Source of the DNA: DATFVJ01 sp963851085
GTDB taxonomy: Bacteria; Actinomycetota; Actinomycetes; Streptosporangiales; Streptosporangiaceae
NCBI GenBank assembly: GCA_963851085.1
Contig: CAWKNX010000016.1
Location: 372,001-436,000 of the forward strand
Reading direction: 5' to 3'
DNA length: 64,000 nucleotides
The translations under genes were made by a program, and so were the position numbers. Shown here piece after piece: positions 16,905 to 23,720 of the stretch (position 1 is the stretch's first letter; each line of letters opens with the position of its first letter). A model generated the notes under the pieces. It was not told the DNA's origin. It did not search any database and saw only the letters and a program-made list of their open reading frames with translations.

Positions 16905-17073
16905 GGCAGCCGTCCGGGCAGTGCCAGCCCAGGGGGACGACCCCCTGGAACCCCCGCATGCGCCCTGCGGGCGCGCCACGCCGCAGCCGTTCGGGCAGTG
17001 CCAGCCCAGGGGGACGACCCCCTGGAACCCCCGCGTGCGCCCTGCGGGCGCACCACACCGCAGCCGTTCGGGA
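16905..17073. repeat. 77-bp tandem repeat, about 2.2 copies
   Basis: A unit of 77 bases (GTGCCAGCCCAGGGGGACGA recurs at 16921 and 16998). Each unit contains the short dispersed motif CCGCAGCCGTTCGGG. The last partial copy ends about 30 bases before the GlcD-like gene and may overlap its promoter. Confidence 0.8.
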
Positions 17074-17106
17074 TAATGCTCGTCCGCCCTGCGGAAGGAG
17101 AGGCCG

Positions 17107-18483
17107 ATGGCCGAGGTGGCATCGCTGCTGGCCGGGATCGTCGGCGCGGCGTACGTGCTCGCCGGGGACGCGGTGCCCGCCGTGTACTCCCGCGACGAAG
17201 CGCTCGGCGTCGGCGCGCGGATGCCCGCCTACGTCGCGCTGCCTGCTAGCACCGGCGAGGTGGCCGGGATCCTCAAGGTGGCCGCGGCGCACGGGCTGCC
17301 CGTCACCGCGCGCGGCGGCGGGACCGGCATGTCCGGCGCCGCGGTGCCCAGGCCCGGCGGGATCGTGGTGTCCTTCGAGCGGATGGACGCGATCATGGAG
17401 ATCGATACCGTCAACCACGTCGCGGTCGTGCAGCCCGGTGTGACCCTGGCCAGCCTGGACGCGGCGACCGCGGCGGCAGGCCTTGTCTACCCGGTCTTCC
17501 CCGGCGAGAACAGCGCCTGCCTCGGCGGCAACGTGGCGACGAACGCGGGCGGGATGCGGGCCGTCAAGTACGGCGTCACCCGGCACCAGGTCCTCGGTGT
17601 GGAAGCCGTCCTCGCCTCGGGTGAGGTCATCCGCGCCGGGGGCAAGTTCGTCAAGGCCTCCGCCGGCTACGACCTCACGCAGCTCCTCGTCGGATCGGAG
17701 GGCACGCTCGCCCTCGTCACCGAGGTGATCCTGCGCCTGTACCCACGACCGGAGCGGCAGGCGACGTTGCTCGCGCCGTTCGGGACACTCGAGCAGGTCA
17801 CGCGGGCCATCCCGGAGATCGTGTCGAGCGGGGCCGACCCGCTCGTGCTCGAGTACATCGACATGCTCTCGATGGCCGCCATCACCGCGGAAGCCGATCT
17901 GGGCCTCGGTATCCCTGACCAGGTCAGGGAAACCGCACAGGCGTACCTGGTGGTGATGCTCGAGGGATACGCCGCCGACCGGCTCGATGCGGATACGCAA
18001 GTGGTCGGCGAACTGCTGGCCGGCCTTGGTGCGATGGACGTCTACGTGCTGCCGCCCCGCTCCGCCCGCCAGTTGCTCGAGGCCAGGGAGAAGGCGTTCT
18101 GGGTCGCCAAGGCCGCCGGCGCCGACGACATCGTCGACATCGTCGTGCCGCGCTCGTCCCTGCCCGGCTTCTTCGCCAGGATCGCCGAGATCAGCCAGGA
18201 AATCGGGCCGTCTCTGGTGGCTGGTTGCGGGCACGCGGGCGACGGCAACGTCCACCTCGCCGTGTTCCAGCCCGATCCGGACCTGCGGTCACGGCTGCTG
18301 CACGAACTGTTCCGCGCCGGGCTCGCACTCGGCGGGACGATCTCGGGTGAGCACGGCATCGGCATCGCCAAGCTGCCGTACTTCCTCGAACTCACCGATC
18401 CGGTGAAGATCGCCTTGATGCGCCGGATCAAGCAAGCATTCGACCCGGCGGGCATCCTGAACCCAGGTGCACTACTCGACTGA
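17107..18483 (+). CDS. FAD-linked oxidase, GlcD/D-lactate dehydrogenase family
   Basis: A 458-residue flavoenzyme. The N-terminal PCMH FAD-binding domain shows VTARGGGTGMSGAAVP (about residues 66-81) and GGNVATNAGGMRAVKYG. The C-terminal FAD-oxidase_C domain contains the family motif GHAGDGNVH and ends ISGEHGIGIAK...FDPAGILNPGALL. It oxidises a 2-hydroxy acid such as glycolate or D-lactate; the substrate is not determined. The ATG has GGAAGGAG nine bases upstream. A ThDP enzyme follows 38 bases later, so the two may form an operon on 2-oxo/2-hydroxy acids. Confidence 0.88.
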   Translation: MAEVASLLAGIVGAAYVLAGDAVPAVYSRDEALGVGARMPAYVALPASTGEVAGILKVAAAHGLPVTARGGGTGMSGAAVPRPGGIVVSFERMDAIMEIDTVNHVAVVQPGVTLASLDAATAAAGLVYPVFPGENSACLGGNVATNAGGMRAVKYGVTRHQVLGVEAVLASGEVIRAGGKFVKASAGYDLTQLLVGSEGTLALVTEVILRLYPRPERQATLLAPFGTLEQVTRAIPEIVSSGADPLVLEYIDMLSMAAITAEADLGLGIPDQVRETAQAYLVVMLEGYAADRLDADTQVVGELLAGLGAMDVYVLPPRSARQLLEAREKAFWVAKAAGADDIVDIVVPRSSLPGFFARIAEISQEIGPSLVAGCGHAGDGNVHLAVFQPDPDLRSRLLHELFRAGLALGGTISGEHGIGIAKLPYFLELTDPVKIALMRRIKQAFDPAGILNPGALLD

Positions 18484-18521
18484 CGCGGAACCGACCGGCG
18501 GTGTGAGATGCGGAGAGCGGT

Positions 18522-20078
18522 ATGAACGGAGCGCAAGCCCTGATCCGGACGCTTGTCGACTGCGGCGTCGATGTCTGTTTCGCCAATCCGGGCACCTCCG
18601 AGATGCACTTCGTGGCCGCGCTCGACACGGTACCCGAGATGCGCGGCGTGCTCGCTCTCTTCGAGGGAACCGCGACCGGCGCGGCGGACGGTTACGGCCG
18701 GATGGCGGCGCGCCCCGCGGTGGCCCTGCTGCACCTCGGTCCCGGGCTCGGCAACGGCCTGGCCAACCTGCACAACGCGCGCCGCGCCCGCACGCCGCTC
18801 ATCGCCGTCGTCGGTGACCATGCCACTTACCACAAGCGCTACGACGCGCCGCTCGAGTCCGACATCGACGCGGTGGCCGGCAGCGTTTCCGGCTGGGTCC
18901 GCCGCAGTGAGCGGGCCGCCGACGCCGCGGCGGACGCGGCGGCCGCGGTAGCCGCGGCAGACGGCCCTCCCAGGCAGGTCGCCACGCTGATCCTGCCGGC
19001 CGATGTGTCGTGGTCGGAGGGCGCGCGGCCGGCCCCGCCGGTCCCCGCCGCAGCGCCTGGCAAGGTGGCAGATGATCTTGTCATAACGGCTGCCGCGGCG
19101 CTGCGCTCGGGCGAGCCGTGCGTGCTGCTGATCGGCGCGGCGGCGACCAGGGAAGCCGGGCTATGGGCGGCCAACAGGATCGCCGCCGCGAGCGGCGCGA
19201 GACTGCTGTGCGAGACCTTCCCCGCGCGGCTCGAGCGCGGCGCGGGGCTGCCCACGGTTGACCGGCTCGCCTACCTGGCCGAGGCCGCCACCGCGCAGCT
19301 TGACGGCGCCAGGCATCTGATCCTGGCCGGCGCGCGCTCGCCTGTTTCCTTCTTCGCTTACCCGGACAAGCCGAGTGACCTGGTACCTGCGGGCTGTCAG
19401 GTGCATCCGCTCGGTTCACCAGCGGAGGATGTGGTGGGGGCGCTTGTGGACCTGGCCGACCGCGTCGCTCCCGGGGTGGCACCTGCCGCAGCGCCCGGCG
19501 GGGCCCGGCCCGGCCTGCCGTATGGCGACCTCACGGGTGAGTCGCTCGCTCAGGTGGTCGGCGCGCTACTGCCCGATGGGGCGATCGTGGCTGACGAGGC
19601 GAACACGGCTGGCCTGTGGCTGCCCGCGGCTACCGCGGGCGCGCCGCGGCACGACTGGCTGACGCTGACGGGCGGCGCGATCGGCCAGGGCCTGCCGCTC
19701 GCAACCGGCGCGGCGGTGGCCTGCCCAGACCGGCCCGTGCTGTGCCTGGAAGCTGACGGCAGTGCGATGTACACGATCTCCGCGCTGTGGACGCAGGCAC
19801 GTGAGGGGCTGGATGTGACCACCGTGATCTTCAGCAACAGGTCCTACGACATCCTCAACATGGAACTCCAGCGGGTCGGGGCCCAGGCCGCCGGGCCGCG
19901 GGCGAAGGATCTGCTCGACCTGTCCAGGCCGGACCTGGACTTCGTGGCGCTTGCGACCGGCATGGGCGTGCCGGCGAGCCGCGCCACGACTGCCGAGGAC
20001 TTCGCCAAGCAACTCGGGCACGCGCTCGCGGAGCCAGGGCCGCACCTGATCGAGGCCGTGCTGCCGTCGCTTTTTTGA
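18522..20078 (+). CDS. Thiamine-diphosphate enzyme, acetolactate synthase/benzoylformate decarboxylase-like
   Basis: A 518-residue member of the AHAS/pyruvate-oxidase family with the three usual domains. The catalytic ThDP-activating Glu48 is in ALFEGTATGAADGYGRM. The ThDP/Mg-binding motif is EADGSAMYTISALWTQ followed by FSNRSYDI, with EADGS instead of the commoner GDG start. Because the length is shorter than anabolic AHAS and no small subunit follows, a catabolic 2-oxo-acid carboligase or decarboxylase is more likely than branched-chain synthesis. It follows the GlcD-like oxidase and precedes a deaminase. Confidence 0.82.
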   Translation: MNGAQALIRTLVDCGVDVCFANPGTSEMHFVAALDTVPEMRGVLALFEGTATGAADGYGRMAARPAVALLHLGPGLGNGLANLHNARRARTPLIAVVGDHATYHKRYDAPLESDIDAVAGSVSGWVRRSERAADAAADAAAAVAAADGPPRQVATLILPADVSWSEGARPAPPVPAAAPGKVADDLVITAAAALRSGEPCVLLIGAAATREAGLWAANRIAAASGARLLCETFPARLERGAGLPTVDRLAYLAEAATAQLDGARHLILAGARSPVSFFAYPDKPSDLVPAGCQVHPLGSPAEDVVGALVDLADRVAPGVAPAAAPGGARPGLPYGDLTGESLAQVVGALLPDGAIVADEANTAGLWLPAATAGAPRHDWLTLTGGAIGQGLPLATGAAVACPDRPVLCLEADGSAMYTISALWTQAREGLDVTTVIFSNRSYDILNMELQRVGAQAAGPRAKDLLDLSRPDLDFVALATGMGVPASRATTAEDFAKQLGHALAEPGPHLIEAVLPSLF

Positions 20079-20108
20079 GCGATGTGCGTGCAACGGGGAA
20101 GGGATCTC

Positions 20109-20603
20109 ATGGACCGGCAGCTCACCACCGCGGACGCCGAACTCGTCCGCCAGGCGACCGAACTTGTCGCCGCCTGCGGCGATGGCCGCAGCCACACGGT
20201 CGCAGCCGCCGCGCGCGCGGCGGACGGCCGGATCGTCACCGGGCTGAACGTCGCCCACTTCACCGGCGGGCCGTGCGCGGAGCAGGTGGTCATCGGCACC
20301 GCGGCGGCGATGGGGATACGCGAGCTGACCACGATCGTCGCCGCGAACGATGAGGGCAGGGGGATCCTGTCGCCCTGCGGCCGATGCAGGCAGGTGCTGG
20401 TGGACTACTTCCCCGACATCGACGTGATCGTGCCCAACGGCGACGGTTCAATGACCGTCACGCACGTCAGCGACCTCCTGCCGTGGGGCAACCGGTGGAC
20501 AAGGGACAACGGAAGCCAGCCGCTGAAGCCGCCCCGGGGCGTCATCGAGGTCAAGACGGACGGTGACAGCACGGGAACCGGTACGACGATTGCTGATGGC
20601 TAG
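20109..20603 (+). CDS. Cytidine deaminase-family protein
   Basis: About 164 residues. The zinc-binding CDA motifs are both present: PCAEQ with Cys56 and catalytic Glu58, and PCGRC with Cys90 and Cys93. It is longer than housekeeping Cdd because of a C-terminal tail after residue 120, and the spacing also fits blasticidin-S-deaminase-like proteins. The ATG at 20109 has GGAAGGGA upstream and is preferred over one 27 bases earlier. The substrate, a free cytidine-type nucleoside or an analogue, is not determined. Confidence 0.8.
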   Translation: MDRQLTTADAELVRQATELVAACGDGRSHTVAAAARAADGRIVTGLNVAHFTGGPCAEQVVIGTAAAMGIRELTTIVAANDEGRGILSPCGRCRQVLVDYFPDIDVIVPNGDGSMTVTHVSDLLPWGNRWTRDNGSQPLKPPRGVIEVKTDGDSTGTGTTIADG

Positions 20604-20636
20604 CGACGGAACTCGCTGACCAGCGGGTTTGGGTCC

Positions 20637-20713
20637 TGGTGGGGCCGGTGGGATTCGAACCCACACTGTCGCGGACCTAAACCGCGCGCCTCCTGCCGTT
20701 GGGCTACGGCCCC
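20637..20713 (-). tRNA. tRNA-Leu (anticodon UAG), short variable arm, CCA encoded
   Basis: The minus strand folds into a cloverleaf. The acceptor stem GGGGCCG pairs with CGGCCCC, the D-arm is GCC...GGC, the anticodon stem CGCGG/CCGCG has loop TTTAGGT, and the T-arm GTGGG/CCCAC has loop TTCGAAT. Discriminator A and CCA are encoded (20640-20637). The anticodon is UAG with G37, as expected for Leu CUN decoding. The variable region is only about five bases (ACAGT), whereas bacterial tRNA-Leu normally has a long class II arm. The mature body is 74 nt. It lies just downstream of bcp on the same strand. Confidence 0.9.
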
Positions 20714-20726
20714 GTGAGCCATCGTG

Positions 20727-21200
20727 TCAGGCGCCCAGGTCCTTGCTGAGGCGGTCGACGTGGCCGGTGGCCTTGACGTTGTACTGCGCCTTCTCCACCT
20801 TGCCCTCGGCATCGATCACAAAGGTCGACCGGATGACGCCGACCGTTTTCTTGCCGTACATCGTCTTCTCGCCGAAGGCGCCGTACGCGGTGAGCACCTC
20901 GCGCTCCGGATCGGAAAGCAGCGGGAAATTGAGCCCTTCCTTCTCGCGGAACCTGGCGAGCTTGGCCGGTTTGTCGGGGGAGATCCCGATCACCGCGAGC
21001 CCGGCTTGGTCGAGGTCAGGGCGGTGATCACGGAAATCGCAGGCCTCCTTCGTGCAGCCGGGCGTCATCGCAGCCGGGTAGAAGTAAACGATCACGCGCT
21101 GCCCGCGGTACGACGACAGGCTCACCGGCTTGCCGTCCGCGTCGGGCAGGGTGAAGCCGGGCGCCGTATCGCCGGCCGCGAGCCGATGTTGCTGCGTCAC
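20727..21200 (-). CDS. bcp: Thioredoxin-dependent thiol peroxidase (Bcp/PrxQ)
   Basis: About 157 residues. Peroxiredoxin motif FYPAAMTPGCTKEACDF gives the peroxidatic Cys49 and a resolving Cys54 five residues later, the atypical 2-Cys PrxQ arrangement. It reduces hydrogen peroxide and organic hydroperoxides with thioredoxin. The GTG at 21200 (VTQQHRLAAGD) has GGGAG upstream; the longer frame is not conserved. The tRNA gene follows 13 bases after its stop on the same strand. Confidence 0.92.
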   Translation of the reverse strand: MTQQHRLAAGDTAPGFTLPDADGKPVSLSSYRGQRVIVYFYPAAMTPGCTKEACDFRDHRPDLDQAGLAVIGISPDKPAKLARFREKEGLNFPLLSDPEREVLTAYGAFGEKTMYGKKTVGVIRSTFVIDAEGKVEKAQYNVKATGHVDRLSKDLGA

Positions 21201-21281
21201 CCCTGCTCCCTCACATGCCACCCGGTCTGTGCTGGGTCCAACCGTACCCGCCGGCGAGCCCGCCACCGGACACACTTCCGG

Positions 21282-22160
21282 TCAGGACCACCTGACCTGG
21301 AGATTCTCGCGGAACAAGCGGAGCACGGACGCGTCGCCAGTCACCTCGATACCCGCCGCCTCGCGCCTGTTCCACAGGAACAGGTACAGATCGGCCGCCG
21401 CGCCCCGGATCGTGCAGTCGCCAGGTGCCTTCCGCCTGGACGTCTCCGCACGCTCAGGGCCGATGTGGACCAGCCAGTCACCGCCCCCGGCAGCACCGGC
21501 ACTATCCGCACCGCCTTCCGCCGCAACGGTTCCAGCGGCGCCGCCCGCCGCCGCGCCGCCGCCCGCCGCCGCGCCGCCGCCCGCCGCCGCGCCGCCCCCG
21601 GCGGCGGCCAGGTCCGTGGCGTGCACGGCCAGCGTGCGCGGCGGGTCAGCCCGCAGGCGGTACCTCGGCGCCCGTGGGGCGAAACCGATGAGAAGCTCGT
21701 CGATCCCGTCCGCCGCGAACAGGGCAGGGACCGGCGTGATCGCATCGCCCGCACTCTCCGCATCCACCCGGTGAATCGCGGTCTCGTGGGCCTGCCGTCT
21801 GGCCCAGAACGCAAGCGGTGTGGGCGCGGGCATGAAGGTCCAGCACCGCAGGCCCGGGTCGGCGGAAAGCAGGGTCTCGACGAGCGCGGCGTGACCGTCA
21901 CGGAACCATCCGATGAGCCGCGCGTCGGCGGGGAAAGGCCCGACCGCCTCTTGCTGCTCGTCGTCCGTCATCGGCTTGCCACTGCCCCGCGCGACGTTCG
22001 CCGCGGCCCACCGGTGCACCATGCCGACGTGCTGTAGCAGGTCGCGCATCCGCCAGTCCGGGCAGGGCGGTATCGGGCGGTCCAGGCCGGCGCGATCCGC
22101 CGCTGCCCAAAGCAATTCACCGTTGGTGCGCAACTCGCCGATGTGCGTGGCGACGTCCAT
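21282..22160 (-). CDS. TIGR03083-type (maleylpyruvate isomerase/DinB-like) protein
   Basis: About 292 residues. The N-terminal helical bundle starts THIGELRTNGELLW and carries PPCPDWRMRDLLQHVG and ARRQAHETAIHRVDAE, the histidine-bearing segments of the actinobacterial TIGR03083/mycothiol-dependent maleylpyruvate-isomerase-like family. An AAAGGG repeat (GCC/GCG triplets near 21530-21610) interrupts the protein before its C-terminal domain. The start MDVATHIGE has AAGGAG upstream. A paralogue lies at 22839 on the other strand. The enzymatic role is unknown; a metal- or thiol-dependent reaction is only a family-level guess. Confidence 0.75.
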   Translation of the reverse strand: MDVATHIGELRTNGELLWAAADRAGLDRPIPPCPDWRMRDLLQHVGMVHRWAAANVARGSGKPMTDDEQQEAVGPFPADARLIGWFRDGHAALVETLLSADPGLRCWTFMPAPTPLAFWARRQAHETAIHRVDAESAGDAITPVPALFAADGIDELLIGFAPRAPRYRLRADPPRTLAVHATDLAAAGGGAAAGGGAAAGGGAAAGGAAGTVAAEGGADSAGAAGGGDWLVHIGPERAETSRRKAPGDCTIRGAAADLYLFLWNRREAAGIEVTGDASVLRLFRENLQVRWS

Positions 22161-22240
22161 GGCCGCTCCTTCCGCCCCGCGGCGGCAATCCACTGTCCAT
22201 CACTCGTTATTGTGCACGCGCAGGGCGGCCGCGCCCTTGA

Positions 22241-22789
22241 GAATCGGATGGCCAGAAAATCGCCGGTGGGCTGCACGAGATCCTGACGAGCAAGGGCGTC
22301 TACCTCAAGCTGAAGTCGCTGCCGGTGATGGGCGGCAAATCCTGGATCGGCATCACGAACGCCCAGCTAAACAGCATGACAGGCGACGCCTTTGCCGGTC
22401 TGACGCAGGAAATGAGGCAGCAGGATCCGCTGTCGGCGGCGCGCATGCTCGGTGCGTCGAAGGACGTGCGGGCAGTGGGCACCGCCACCGTCGACGGCGT
22501 GCCCACCACGCACTACCACGGGACGTACGCGTTCAGCGCGGCATTCTCCCTGCTGACCCCGGCGCTGCGGAAGCTCATGCGCAAGTACGCGGCCACGCTG
22601 GGCGTTGGTGCCATCACGTTCGACGTCTGGGTCGACGCCCAGGACAATCTTCGCGAGCTGACCGAGTCATACGACTCCACCGTCGCCGGGCACGTCGTCG
22701 TGACCATGTGGTTCACGTCGATCAACAAGACGGTGAGCATCAAGGCGCCCCCGGCGAGCGAGGTCGGCACCCTGCCCGGCCTTGGCTGA
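22241..22789 (+). pseudogene. 5'-truncated LppX/LprAFG-like lipoprotein
   Basis: The frame from 22241 to 22789 encodes the latter part of an LppX_LprAFG-type lipoprotein: GVYLKLKSLPVMGGKSWIGI, then a helix, then VGTATVDGVPTTHYHGTYAF and ITFDVWVDAQDNLRELTESY. It lacks the signal peptide, lipobox and first ~60 residues. A stop codon at 22238-22240 closes the frame immediately upstream, and the first possible start (GTG 22325) is inside the domain. It therefore looks like a decayed or truncated gene. It sits between two TIGR03083-type paralogues. Confidence 0.7.
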
Positions 22790-22838
22790 CGACACCGCAG
22801 CGGCGCACCCAGCGCGCCAATGCGGCGGCGGATGGGGC

Positions 22839-23579
22839 ATGCTGTCCGGTGTGGATCCGGCTGAGCTGCTGACGACCTTCCGCTCGGAGGGCGAGCGGAT
22901 CGCCTGGACGGTCGCCGGGCGCGATCTCGACGTGCCGGTGCCACACTGCCCCGGCCTGGACGCCGGCGAGGTGATCCGGCACCTGGGAAGCGTCTATCAG
23001 CGGATCAGCGGCTGGATCGCCACCCAGCACCCACCCGGGGAATGGCCGCGCACGCCGCCGTCAGGAACCGACGTGCGCGGCTGGTACGCGGCCGGCATGC
23101 GCACGCTGTACGACGAGCTTGCCGCGCACCAGCCGGACGAGCCGTGTGACACCTGGTTCCCCGGTGATCGCAGCTACCTCTTCTGGTGGCGGCGGATGGC
23201 ACACGAGACGACCATCCACCGGATGGATGTGACCGAGGCATACGGACTGCGCTACCCGGTCGGCGAGGCGCTCGCCGTGGACGGGATCGACGAGGTGCTC
23301 ACGCTCTGGCTCGGCACCAGGCTCGGCACCGATGTGCGCGGTGGCGACCAGGTTGTCGCGATCGAGGCGGGCACCAGGGTATGGCGCATTACCCTGCAGC
23401 GCAGTGCGGTCGATGTCGCCGCCGAGATCCCCTGGGAGTGCGACGCGGCGATGTCGGGCCCGCCGGAGGACGTCTACCGGTGGCTGTGGGGGCGCGGCGC
23501 GCTCGACGCGCTCCGGGTCACCGGCGACATGGCCGCGGTGACCGCGCTGCGCGAGACCATGGCCCGCGCCACCCAGTAA
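22839..23579 (+). CDS. TIGR03083-type (maleylpyruvate isomerase/DinB-like) protein, paralogue 2
   Basis: About 246 residues, related to the gene at 21282. It shows VPHCPGLDAGEVIRHLG, WWRRMAHETTIHRMDVTEA and a C-terminal PEDVYRWLWGRGALDALRVT domain. The start ATG at 22839 (MLSGVDPAELL) fits the family; a GTG a few codons later is possible. It overlaps no other gene and ends just before a strong hairpin. Function is unknown beyond the family fold. Confidence 0.78.
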   Translation: MLSGVDPAELLTTFRSEGERIAWTVAGRDLDVPVPHCPGLDAGEVIRHLGSVYQRISGWIATQHPPGEWPRTPPSGTDVRGWYAAGMRTLYDELAAHQPDEPCDTWFPGDRSYLFWWRRMAHETTIHRMDVTEAYGLRYPVGEALAVDGIDEVLTLWLGTRLGTDVRGGDQVVAIEAGTRVWRITLQRSAVDVAAEIPWECDAAMSGPPEDVYRWLWGRGALDALRVTGDMAAVTALRETMARATQ

Positions 23580-23590
23580 GGGCTGAGCAC

Positions 23591-23623
23591 GAGGGGGCCC
23601 GGCCTGGCCGGCCGGGCCCCCTC
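23591..23623. terminator. Perfect 14-bp hairpin between convergent genes
   Basis: Arms 23591-23604 (GAGGGGGCCCGGCC) and 23610-23623 are exact reverse complements around a 5-base loop. It lies 11 bases after the stop of the upstream gene and before a convergent gene, as expected for a bidirectional factor-independent terminator. Confidence 0.75.
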
Positions 23624-23636
23624 GCGGACTGCAGAT

Positions 23637-23720
23637 CAGCCCCAGCTAGTCAGCCCCAGCTAGTCAGCCCCAGCTAGTCAGCCCCAGCTAGTCAGCCCCA
23701 GCTAGTCAGCCCCAGCTAGT
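23637..23720. repeat. 14-bp tandem repeat, six exact copies
   Basis: The unit CAGCCCCAGCTAGT is repeated six times without change from 23637 to 23720, ending at the stop codon of the convergent phosphoesterase-like gene. Each unit carries a CTAG. Identity between copies suggests recent expansion by slippage, so the copy number may differ between strains. Confidence 0.9.

Noticed and set aside
18522..20078. Annotation as anabolic acetolactate synthase (ilvB)
   Set aside because: Shorter than IlvB, no small subunit gene, neighbours are a GlcD-like oxidase and a deaminase; a generic ThDP-enzyme call is safer.
23637..23720. Short regular repeats that could suggest a CRISPR array
   Set aside because: Units are contiguous with no spacers; no cas genes in the window. 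The same applies to the 77-, 90- and 126-bp repeats.
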